Positions 1-6,002 are shown, numbered from the stretch's first letter. The stretch is 9,725 bases of DNA from UBA2256 sp964531105 (GCA_964531105.1 CAZHFN010000056.1:1-9725); one strand, 5' to 3'. Numbers and translations: made by a program. Notes: generated from the sequence alone by a model not told the origin.

Positions 1-2
1 GC

Positions 3-95
3 ATAACGCGTTCCCATCGCGTTGCGCGGCACTTTGGCCGCAAAGCAGGCTATTTGATTGTGGCGGAGCAGCCTTCGCCTAGCGATGTACGATGA
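3..95 (+). CDS. Possible 3' end of a plus-strand gene (HemD-like tail?)
   Basis: The frame is open from the window edge to TGA at 93-95, about 30 codons. Its last residues read GRKAGYLIVAEQPSPSDVR. A Gly, then a hydrophobic strand, then AEQPSP near the end resembles the C-terminus of uroporphyrinogen-III synthase, where a strand is followed by AE-P-(T/S). The stretch is too short to name with confidence, and a second plus-strand frame is also open here. If real, it converges on corA and overlaps its 3' end by 17 nt. Confidence 0.28.
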   Translation: MTRSHRVARHFGRKAGYLIVAEQPSPSDVR

Positions 96-1059
96 GGTTC
101 TGCGTGTAGGGCAGAGCCTTGGCGGCCAGCTTTTTCTTTTTACGATCCCCTAACACCCAGGCGCTGGTTATAGAGGCCAGCAGGCTTACTCCTACTATTC
201 CAGAGAAGGCGAAGGGGCTTTGCTGGAAGGGCAGGGGCACGTTCATGCCGTAGATGCCTGAAATCATTGAGGGAATCATAAGCACGATGGAAACGATGGT
301 GAGCCTGCGCATGACGATGTTGAGATTATTGGATATTACGCTGGCGAAGGCGTCCATGGTGCCGGTGAGTATGGATGAATAGATGTTGGCCATTTCTATG
401 GCCTGTTTGTTGTCCGTGAGCACGTCTTCCAGCAGTTCCTGTTCGTCCTCGCCAAAGTGGATGAGGGGGGATTTCTGCAGTTTTTCCAACAGAAGTTCGT
501 TGGTCTTGATACTGGTGGTGAAGAAGACAAGAGACTTCTGGGTGGTGAGCAGTTGTATGAGCTCGTTGTTGCGCACCGACTTCTGCAGTTCCCGCTCGAT
601 TATTGCGGTTTTCTTGTTGAGTTCCTTCAATGCGCGCAGGTAGCTCAAGGCTGCCCTGCCCATGAGGTGGAGCACGAAGGAGCTTTTATTGCGGATGGAC
701 AGGTCTCGCACCCTGTGGCCGGTGAGGTCATCCAGCACGTCGCTAGAGCGTTGGCAGATGGTGATGATTTTATCTGGGAATAGGATGATGCCCACGGGTA
801 CGGTGAAGAATGATACTTCAAAGCTATCGTCGAAGACCGGGAGCCGCACAATGAGGGCTGTGTACTCGTCTTCCTTTTCTATACGGGCCTGCTCGTCGAT
901 ATCCATTATGTCCGAGAGGAGTTCGGGCTGAATGCCGAATTCCTTCTCGAGCCTGAGGATGTCTTCCTTGCTTACATTGCGAGCGTCGATCCAGCAGTCT
1001 TTTTCGACCTGGTCGCACTGGGTGAGGCCCCTCTCTCCCTGGGTTCTGATTAGAATCAT
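79..1059 (-). CDS. corA: CorA-family magnesium/divalent metal channel
   Basis: The 326-residue product has the CorA plan: a large cytoplasmic N-terminal alpha/beta and long-helix domain (about 1-250), then two C-terminal membrane helices (about 253-270 and 285-304). The signature YGMN lies at the end of the first helix (GMN at 271-273), followed by a short periplasmic loop and a basic cytoplasmic tail (DRKKKK). CorA proteins form pentameric inner-membrane channels that admit Mg2+ and some Co2+ or Ni2+. Length matches the family (about 310-370). The ATG at 1059 is preceded by the SD AGGAGA at good spacing, but that SD is buried in a perfect hairpin (1063-1096). The gene has its own promoter and a roughly 210-nt leader, so regulation at translation is likely. 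The transported ion cannot be proven from sequence. Confidence 0.93.
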   Translation of the reverse strand: MILIRTQGERGLTQCDQVEKDCWIDARNVSKEDILRLEKEFGIQPELLSDIMDIDEQARIEKEDEYTALIVRLPVFDDSFEVSFFTVPVGIILFPDKIITICQRSSDVLDDLTGHRVRDLSIRNKSSFVLHLMGRAALSYLRALKELNKKTAIIERELQKSVRNNELIQLLTTQKSLVFFTTSIKTNELLLEKLQKSPLIHFGEDEQELLEDVLTDNKQAIEMANIYSSILTGTMDAFASVISNNLNIVMRRLTIVSIVLMIPSMISGIYGMNVPLPFQQSPFAFSGIVGVSLLASITSAWVLGDRKKKKLAAKALPYTQNLIVHR

Positions 1060-1062
1060 GGC

Positions 1063-1096
1063 GGTTTCTCCTAAAGCAGCGCTTCCCGGAGAAACC
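1063..1096 (-). promoter_or_regulatory. Hairpin sequestering the corA ribosome binding site
   Basis: GGTTTCTCC at 1063-1071 and GGAGAAACC at 1088-1096 are perfect 9-bp inverted arms. Inside the 16-nt loop, AAGC (1074-1077) and GCTT (1081-1084) can add four more pairs. In the mRNA the 3' arm contains the whole corA SD and ends 3 nt before the ATG. When folded, the hairpin should block ribosome loading. The pairing is read directly; the regulatory role is inferred. Confidence 0.6.
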
Positions 1097-1119
1097 GGAA
1101 GGGGTCCTATTCTGTTAGT

Positions 1120-1221
1120 TTAGGACCGGAACCGGCTATCCTCGGGAAGAGCTGCGTGCTTTAGTGTGGTGCGACTACTATGATACGGGGTGCTACTACC
1201 CCCGCCGTCACTACCGGGCAT
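1120..1221 (-). CDS. Possible 33-residue leader peptide upstream of corA
   Basis: The ATG at 1221 is preceded by a strong SD, AGGGAGG, 7 nt upstream (1229-1235). The frame runs 33 codons to TAA at 1120-1122, inside the leader RNA of corA. The peptide begins MPGSDGGGSSTPYHSSR and ends in RFRS; no known protein family is recognised. Codons 20-27 form one arm of the 17-bp helix that competes with the corA SD hairpin, so a translating ribosome would switch the fold. The initiation site (GGAGGAAACGCCATG) closely resembles that of corA itself (GGAGAAACCGCCATG). Salmonella corA and mgtA use leader peptides (CorL, MgtL), giving precedent for the arrangement but not for this sequence. A chance ORF remains possible. 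Confidence 0.4.
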   Translation of the reverse strand: MPGSDGGGSSTPYHSSRTTLKHAALPEDSRFRS

Positions 1222-1274
1222 GGCGTTTCCTCCCTACAATTGATGAGTCCCCTAGGGGGACCGGTTCCATGCTT

Positions 1275-1303
1275 AAAGTACCAGAAAATCGCCGATGCTT
1301 CAA
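1275..1303 (-). promoter_or_regulatory. Promoter for the corA leader
   Basis: On the minus strand TTGAAG (1303-1298) is followed after 17 nt by TACTTT (1280-1275). The predicted transcription start near 1268 coincides with the first base of the 8-bp leader stem (1261-1268). The hexamers are only partial matches to the sigma-70 consensus, but the spacing is exact. Confidence 0.4.
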
Positions 1304-1359
1304 GCGGAATTTTTATGTTGTGGAAATAGTTTCAGTGACAATGACGGCCGGGCGAGTAA

Positions 1360-2103
1360 TTATTCGCCGAGCTTTGCTTCAAGATAGTCAAAAAGACTGC
1401 CTAAATCCTCGTACCGGAGTTTGGCCCTTCGGTCTAAATGGGTGGGCATGTCGTTGACGATAACGATATCGCCGCCTGAATCCAGGGTGTAGTGGGGCAG
1501 GGATGCGGCAGGGTATACTAGGAGGCTCGAACCTAACACGAGCATGAGGTCGGCACAGCTGGCCTGGTCTCGCGCCTTGCGCAGGGCTGGGGATGGCAGG
1601 TTTTCGCCAAAAAAGGTGATTTCGGGTTTTAGCACCGCGCCGCAGCGGGGGCATAGGGGGAGCTTGTCGGCCAGCACTAGGGCAGCAGCGTCGGAAAAAG
1701 GCATGGTGGCGTCGCAGGCGGGGCAGCGATGAATGGAGGGCGAGCCATGGATTTCAATGACCTCCCTGCTGCCTGCCTTCTGGTGGAGAAGGTCGATATT
1801 CTGGGTGATTACGGCCTTCAATAGCCCCTGGGATTCTAGTAGTGCCAAGATCTTGTGAACCACCGATGGCTGTTTTTCTTCCAGTCGGTAGATAAAATCT
1901 TTGGTGGCTTTGTAGTAATAGGATGGGTCTTCCCTGAAGACTTCGATGTCGAAGATCTTTTCGGCGTTGGTGGTTTTATAAAGCCCATTCTTGCCCCGAA
2001 AGTCGCGGATGCCCGATAAGGTGGATACACCGGCGCCCGTAAAGGCGATGCAGTGCCGGGATTCCTGGATCAGCGTATAGAGTTCTTCAGGCTGGGAATA
2101 CAT
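1360..2103 (-). CDS. cobB: Sir2-family NAD-dependent protein deacylase
   Basis: The 247-residue protein is standard length for a bacterial sirtuin. It consumes NAD+ to remove acyl groups from lysines of cytosolic proteins. Visible motifs in order: NAD-binding TGAGVSTLSGIRDFRG (22-37); TQNIDLLHQKAG (100-111); catalytic His in EIHGS (His119); a zinc site of four Cys (127, 130, 151, 154); PEITFFGE (160-167); GSSLLVYP (191-198); and IVND near the end. The family's usual IPDFR reads IRDFR here. The Tyr/Arg acyl-pocket pair of class III desuccinylases is not obvious, so a deacetylase of class U type is more likely; this is inference. The ATG at 2103 has no clear SD, while a -10-like TATACT sits only 7 nt upstream, which hints at a leaderless message. 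It lies upstream of corA on the same strand, but corA has its own promoter. Confidence 0.93.
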   Translation of the reverse strand: MYSQPEELYTLIQESRHCIAFTGAGVSTLSGIRDFRGKNGLYKTTNAEKIFDIEVFREDPSYYYKATKDFIYRLEEKQPSVVHKILALLESQGLLKAVITQNIDLLHQKAGSREVIEIHGSPSIHRCPACDATMPFSDAAALVLADKLPLCPRCGAVLKPEITFFGENLPSPALRKARDQASCADLMLVLGSSLLVYPAASLPHYTLDSGGDIVIVNDMPTHLDRRAKLRYEDLGSLFDYLEAKLGE

Positions 2104-2110
2104 GGAAATT

Positions 2111-2116
2111 AGTATA
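2111..2116 (-). promoter_or_regulatory. -10 element of the sir2 gene, possibly leaderless start
   Basis: TATACT on the minus strand lies 7 nt before the sir2 ATG, and no SD is seen between them. No good -35 is found 16-18 nt further upstream. The same bases carry a perfect plus-strand TATAAT (2113-2118), also without a matching -35. Confidence 0.28.
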
Positions 2117-2146
2117 ATGAAGTGGCCTGGGGTAGGCCTAGCGTTA

Positions 2147-2172
2147 AAAAATGGGATCAGATCCCGATTTTT
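2147..2172. terminator. Bidirectional terminator-like palindrome between divergent genes
   Basis: GGGAT (2153-2157) and ATCCC (2161-2165) enclose a CAG loop. They are flanked by an A-run (2146-2151) and a T-run (2168-2172), so the helix extends through A-T pairs with one bulged G. Both strands show a GC stem followed by T residues. It lies between the sir2 start and the ABC promoter, so it may insulate the two units. The stem is short, so the strength is uncertain. Confidence 0.42.
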
Positions 2173-2185
2173 GGCCGTAAAAACA

Positions 2186-2214
2186 TTGAAACATTCTTGT
2201 GAAATCGCTACTTT
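2186..2214 (+). promoter_or_regulatory. Promoter for the ABC exporter operon
   Basis: TTGAAA (2186-2191) and TACTTT (2209-2214) are separated by exactly 17 nt. The predicted transcript starts near 2221. This excludes the in-frame ATG at 2199 as start codon and supports the GTG at 2286. The corA promoter has the same pair of hexamers and the same spacing. Confidence 0.42.
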
Positions 2215-2285
2215 ATGGACGATATCCAGCGCAAATGCGACGTGCGGGCATGGACCCTGTCGCGAGGGTGAGGGAGGAGGCCATA

Positions 2286-3257
2286 GTGGTCACTGTAGAG
2301 CGTGTGAGCAAATCCTATTCTAGTGTGCAGGCGGTTGCCGATTTATCATTCGAGGCTAAGCCTGGGGAGATTTTCGGCCTCATCGGGCCTAATGGGGCGG
2401 GCAAGTCGACCACCATCCGCATGATCATGAATATAATTGCCCCCGATACCGGGCGTATTCTCTTCGACGGCAAGCCCTTGGCAGAGTCGGATAAATCGCG
2501 CATCGGGTATTTGCCTGAAGAACGGGGCTTGTACAAGAAGGCTAAGCTAGGTGAGGTGCTAGAGTATCTGGCCGCAATCAAGGGCGCAGCAAAGGCTGAT
2601 GCCAAGGCTTCCATAGACAAGTGGCTGGCCCGCTTCGATCTTTCGGAGTGGAAGAACCGCAAGGTGTCAGAGCTTTCCAAAGGCATGGCGCAGAAGGCTC
2701 AATTTATTGGTGCGGTGGCGCACAACCCTTCGGTGGTGTTTTTCGACGAGCCCTTTTCGGGCTTGGACCCCTTGGCCCAGGATCAGCTTTTAAGCGTCAT
2801 GGTGGAGCTAAAGGAAAAGGGCGCGACGATTCTATTTTCCACCCACATAATGGAGCATGCCGAGAAGATATGCGAGCGTATCCTGCTGATGCACAAGGGC
2901 AGGATGGTGTGCACCGGCACTATGGGGGAGATTAAAGCCCGCTATGGCAAGAATGCTGTTCAGTTGGAGTTTGACGGTGATGCCGGATTCATACAGCACC
3001 TGGACTATGTGGCATCGGTGAGCGCCTACCCGCGCTGGATAGAGGTGGAGCTGAAAGAGGGCGCCGATCCTGCCGCGCTCTATTCGGCATTGGTGGGACG
3101 CCTAAACGTTAGGCGATTTGAAACGGTGGCTCCTTCCTTGCACAAGATTTTTATTACCCAAGTGGGCGGAGCCGCGGCGGAGAACGTTACGATGGAAAGC
3201 GCGGCGGTTTACAGGGGCGCCGCCGGAAGCGGCGCGGGGGAGGCGAATAATGTCTAA
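2286..3257 (+). CDS. ABC-2 type exporter ATP-binding protein (NatA-like)
   Basis: Cytoplasmic ATPase that powers the permease encoded next. From the GTG start (323 aa): Walker A GPNGAGKST (34-42); the Q-loop region GYLPEERGLY (74-83), with Glu where Gln is usual, as is common in this subgroup; signature LSKGMAQ (130-136); Walker B VVFFDEP (150-156); D-loop SGLDP; and H-loop His187. A C-terminal DUF4162-type domain follows (about 220-300), then an Ala/Gly-rich tail. The GTG at 2286 was chosen because GGGAGGAGG ends about 5 nt upstream and the family normally begins directly at the first strand (VTVERVSKSY). An in-frame ATG at 2250 would add 12 residues. The gene overlaps the permease by 8 nt, so translation is probably coupled. 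Substrate unknown; Na+, lipids or peptides are all known for relatives. Confidence 0.92.
   Translation: MVTVERVSKSYSSVQAVADLSFEAKPGEIFGLIGPNGAGKSTTIRMIMNIIAPDTGRILFDGKPLAESDKSRIGYLPEERGLYKKAKLGEVLEYLAAIKGAAKADAKASIDKWLARFDLSEWKNRKVSELSKGMAQKAQFIGAVAHNPSVVFFDEPFSGLDPLAQDQLLSVMVELKEKGATILFSTHIMEHAEKICERILLMHKGRMVCTGTMGEIKARYGKNAVQLEFDGDAGFIQHLDYVASVSAYPRWIEVELKEGADPAALYSALVGRLNVRRFETVAPSLHKIFITQVGGAAAENVTMESAAVYRGAAGSGAGEANNV
3217..3235 (+). repeat. GC hairpin directly upstream of the permease SD
   Basis: GCGCCGC (3217-3223) and GCGGCGC (3229-3235) form a perfect 7-bp all-GC stem with a CGGAA loop. The SD of the permease, GGGGGAGG (3236-3243), starts on the very next base. The hairpin encodes part of the Ala/Gly tail of the ATPase. 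It could gate coupled translation of the permease or simply reflect GC-rich codons. Confidence 0.45.
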
Positions 3258-4488
3258 GCTTAAGCACGTTGTGCGGCACGAGTTCCGGCTCACCGCGGCC
3301 AACAAGGCCTATGTTATTCTAACTATATTAGGCCCCTTCCTCATTTTCGCGGTAACGGTATTGCCCTCCTTGCTTACACAATCTCCTGGGTCTTTGGCTG
3401 CGGGCAAGCCTATAGCCGTTTATCAGGCCCCGGATACGCTGCGCGACGCGTTGAGCGCCTCATTCGCTGCGATGGAAATAGCGGTGGAGCAGGTAGATGA
3501 TGAAGCTGTTGCAAAGCAGTCGGTTTTGAGTGGCGAGAGGGTAGGGCTGCTCTCTGTCGGGCAGGGTTGGCCGGAAACTGGCGGCGCGGTGTGGTATTCC
3601 AAGAGCGGCTCGGAAGTGGCGTTGTACGGCACAGCCCAGGCAGCGCTTGAATCCACGGCCAGGGAAATTAAAATCACGGAGAGCGGCATAGATCCGGCTC
3701 TAGTTGCCCAGGTGCTCGCAAGCCCAGCTTTTGATGTGGTCAAGTTGGAAGCCGGAGGCGGGGAGACAAAGGCCGGCGCGGAATCCTACTTCAGCGTGCT
3801 CATGACGGCCATGGTCTTTGTTATGATCATCTATATGACCGTGCTTCTCTATGGCCAGATGATCGGGCGCTCGGTGGTTACCGAGAAGACATCCAAGACA
3901 GTGGAGATAATGCTCTCTAGCATTACCAGCAGAGAGCTCATGTTCGGAAAAATTCTAGGCTTGGGGCTTGCGGGAATTCTGCAATATGCGATCTGGATTT
4001 CGATGGTATTTGTGCTCAGGACTTTCGTGGGACCAATGTTCAATATGGCTATTCCTTCGGGGCTTTCGATGGAAAACGTGGTTTGGCTGGTTGTGTTCTT
4101 CATTCTGGCCTTCTTTCTCTACTCCTCGGCCTATGCGGCCATGGGGGCCGCCAGCGAGGACGAACAACACCTGGGACAGAAGGCCTGGCCTCTTCTGATG
4201 TTTCTCATCGTGCCCCTGGTGATGATAGGTAGCCTCACTTCCAATCCCGATTCGGGAATCTCGGTAATTTTGTCGCTCTTTCCCATGACCAGCCCCATCG
4301 TCATGCTCATTAGGATTCTCGTGTCCGAACCTCCGGCTTGGCAGATCGCCGTCTGCCTCGGGCTGCTTGCGGCCTCCGTGGCTGGCATGGCCTTGCTCGC
4401 GGCCAAAATCTTCCGCGTGGGCATTCTCATGACCGGCAAGCGCCCTCGCCTCAAGGAAGTTTTACGGTGGGTAGGGGTGAGAAATTGA
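3250..4488 (+). CDS. ABC-2 type exporter permease (NatB-like)
   Basis: Integral inner-membrane partner of the preceding ATPase. The 412-residue protein has one N-terminal membrane helix (19-43), a large extracytoplasmic domain (about 45-178), then about six helices (181-203, 234-259, 276-300, 312-330, 336-357, 364-386). The segment EKTSKTVEIMLSSITSRELM (212-231) between helices two and three is typical of NatB/ABC2_membrane_3 permeases, and the domain order fits that family. The ATG at 3250 was preferred over an upstream in-frame ATG at 3118, which lies deep inside the ATPase gene. It follows GGGGGAGG by 6 nt and starts MSKLKHVVRHEF, as in homologues. It overlaps the ATPase stop by 8 nt, so the pair forms one operon. 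Substrate not inferable. Confidence 0.92.
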   Translation: MSKLKHVVRHEFRLTAANKAYVILTILGPFLIFAVTVLPSLLTQSPGSLAAGKPIAVYQAPDTLRDALSASFAAMEIAVEQVDDEAVAKQSVLSGERVGLLSVGQGWPETGGAVWYSKSGSEVALYGTAQAALESTAREIKITESGIDPALVAQVLASPAFDVVKLEAGGGETKAGAESYFSVLMTAMVFVMIIYMTVLLYGQMIGRSVVTEKTSKTVEIMLSSITSRELMFGKILGLGLAGILQYAIWISMVFVLRTFVGPMFNMAIPSGLSMENVVWLVVFFILAFFLYSSAYAAMGAASEDEQHLGQKAWPLLMFLIVPLVMIGSLTSNPDSGISVILSLFPMTSPIVMLIRILVSEPPAWQIAVCLGLLAASVAGMALLAAKIFRVGILMTGKRPRLKEVLRWVGVRN

Positions 4489-4507
4489 GATAGGCATTCG
4501 ACATGAT

Positions 4508-4547
4508 GAGGGGATAGAATAGGATTTCGGCTATTTCGTCCTCTTTT
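4508..4547 (+). terminator. Weak terminator after the ABC operon
   Basis: GAGG (4508-4511) pairs with CCTC (4540-4543), and AATAG (4518-4522) with CTATT (4531-4535), followed by TTTT (4544-4547). The stem is interrupted, so strength is doubtful, but position and T-run fit termination 20-60 nt after the permease stop. Confidence 0.35.
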
Positions 4548-4549
4548 CC

Positions 4550-4641
4550 GGAAGTAAAATGCCAATATTCTCGGAAGTAAAAGCTTAATAATATGGGAAG
4601 TAAAGTCTTGATATTTTGGGAAGTTGGTAGTTTACTATCAT
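4550..4641 (+). repeat. Four tandem 23-bp direct repeats (iteron-like) upstream of the ATPase gene
   Basis: Units start at 4550, 4573, 4596 and 4619, exactly 23 bp apart. All begin GGAAGT, and the first three read GGAAGTAAA. The first three also share ATA at unit positions 16-18 and T at 20 and 22, while the fourth is degenerate after GGAAGT. The array ends 14 bp before the ATG of the DUF4143 ATPase, and the last two units cover its likely promoter. This layout suggests an operator or protein-loading site. The repeats are seen directly; the function is inferred. Confidence 0.8.
4608..4636 (+). promoter_or_regulatory. Promoter embedded in the 23-bp repeats
   Basis: TTGATA (4608-4613, one mismatch to the -35 consensus) and TTTACT (4631-4636) are separated by 17 nt. 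The start would fall near 4643, immediately before the SD AGAGG (4643-4647), giving a very short leader. The elements lie in repeat units three and four, so a protein binding the repeats would cover the promoter. Confidence 0.35.
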
Positions 4642-4655
4642 AAGAGGTCTATCTT

Positions 4656-5902
4656 ATGACAGAAATTCCGGCAAAAGATCCGCAAAAATACCGTCCACGA
4701 ATCGCAGACGATATACTGAAGGAAAAACTTTCAGCCAGTGGAGCGGTTCTCATCGAAGGCCCAAAATGGTGCGGGAAAACGTGGACAGCGACAGCTGCAT
4801 CGAATAGCCAGCTTTTCATGCAAGACCCGGACAAACAGGTGTCCTATTTAAAAGCAGTGGATACAAAACCCTCTCTGCTCCTGCAGGGTGAAACCCCGCG
4901 CTTGCTGGATGAGTGGCAGACCGCACCCGTCCTATGGGATGCCGTGCGCTTCGCAGTAGATCAGCGCGGAGAAACAGGACAATTCATACTCACTGGCTCC
5001 ACTGTTCCATTGGATAACGCCGTTCAGCATAGCGGTATCGGACGAATCTCCCGTATGGTGATGCGGCCAATGAGCCTGTTTGAATCATCCGAATCCAACG
5101 GCAGAGTCTCAATCAAGGCTTTGTTCGAGGGAATGAAAGAAATCGACAGCCTCTCAACGCTCAGCATAGAAGGGATTGCCTACGCCATCGCCCGGGGCGG
5201 CTGGCCCGCTTCGATAGGAAATAATGAAAAAACTGCGCTTTTACGAGCGATCGATTATGTGGAAGCTGTAATTAACGCTGATGTCTCAAGAGTTGACGGC
5301 ATTAATAAGAATCCTAGCCGGGTCCGCGCACTTATGCGCTCCCTCTCTCGCAACATTTCCACCATGGCTTCCAATGCAACGATTCGAGCCGACATCGCCA
5401 TGAGCGACGAAGATGAAAACATCTCAGAAAAGACTATTTTGCAGTATCTGAGAGCATTGGATAGGATTTTCGTCACAGATAACCTGCCCGCCTGGAATCC
5501 GGCGCTACGCTCCAAGACTGCGATTCGAACTTCGCCCAAGCGGCAATTCGCAGATCCCTCCATCGCCGTCGCTACGATGCGCCTAACCCCTGAGAGAATA
5601 TTGAATGACTTCGAGTACTTTGGCTTTTTGTTCGAATCGCTATGCCACAGGGACTTGCGCATATACTCTGAAGCTAACGATGGGCAACTCTTTCATTACC
5701 GCGATGCGAGCGGCCTGGAAGCAGATGCCGTGATCTGCCTTAATGACGGCCGATGGGCAGCAATTGAAATAAAGCTAGGCAAGAAAGCAATCGAAGAGGG
5801 CGCACAACATCTCTTGGCGCTGAAAGATAAAATCAACACAACAAAAATGAAAACACCTTCTTTCCTTATGCTCGTAACAGGAACCGAAGTAGCCTATCGC
5901 AG
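4656..5902 (+). CDS. AAA-family ATPase with DUF4143 domain, 3' end lost in gap
   Basis: The N-terminal P-loop domain (AAA_14 type) shows Walker A GPKWCGKT (35-42), Walker B RLLDEWQ with Asp85 and Glu86, sensor LTGS (112-115) and the family hallmark GRISRMVMRPMSLFE (129-143). The C-terminal DUF4143 part ends with a restriction-nuclease-like pattern: Asp357 in EADAVI, then Glu371-Ile-Lys373 in AIEIKLG. Members usually have about 400-430 residues; 415 complete codons are visible before the N run, so probably only the last one or two dozen are missing. These proteins are widespread and mobile; some are suspected toxin-antitoxin or defence factors, but no firm role is known. ATG 4656 follows the SD AGAGG. 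Codons are visibly more A/T-rich than in neighbouring genes, and the gene has its own repeat-covered promoter, suggesting transfer as a module. Confidence 0.9.
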
Positions 5903-6002
5903 NNNNNNNNNNNNNNNNNNNNNNNNNNNNNNNNNNNNNNNNNNNNNNNNNNNNNNNNNNNNNNNNNNNNNNNNNNNNNNNNNNNNNNNNNNNNNNNNNN
6001 NN
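5903..6002. other. Assembly gap (100 N)
   Basis: Exactly 100 N, the customary placeholder for a gap of unknown size. Any reading frame drawn across it is artificial. The end of the ATPase gene, its terminator and possibly further genes or repeats are hidden here. Confidence 0.97.

Larger units (their letters stand above)
1060..1268 (-). promoter_or_regulatory. Structured corA leader, putative attenuator or Mg2+-responsive RNA
   Basis: This is the 5' leader of corA, about 209 nt if transcription starts near 1268. Complementary segments visible by eye: 1261-1268 with 1128-1135 (8 bp, GGAACCGG type); 1247-1252 with 1256-1261 (GTCCCC/GGGGAC hairpin); 1186-1190 with 1200-1204; 1103-1108 with 1122-1127 (GGTCCT/AGGACC); 1071-1088 with 1143-1164 (17 pairs, one 4-nt bulge, one mismatch); and the SD hairpin 1063-1096. 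The 17-bp helix and the SD hairpin use the same bases, so only one can form. I do not recognise the conserved M-box (ykoK) motifs. The likely output is on/off translation of corA; the sensed signal, perhaps Mg2+, is inference. Confidence 0.5.

Noticed and set aside
1060..1268. Classical M-box (ykoK) Mg2+ riboswitch upstream of corA
   Set aside because: The conserved M-box blocks as I know them are not visible and there is no terminator with a T-run before corA. I therefore list it as an unclassified leader; only a covariance-model search can settle it.
1351..1368. Terminator for sir2 formed by GGCGA/TCGCC
   Set aside because: The stem is only 5 bp, overlaps the last codons and stop, and no T-run follows on the minus strand.
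1164..1457. Plus-strand ORF of 97 codons
   Set aside because: It runs antisense through the corA leader and the 3' end of sir2, has no SD, and its composition (Arg, Cys and Trp rich) is not protein-like.
4550..4641. CRISPR array
   Set aside because: The units are contiguous 23-bp tandem repeats with drifting 3' halves, without the repeat-spacer alternation or lengths of a CRISPR array and without cas genes nearby.
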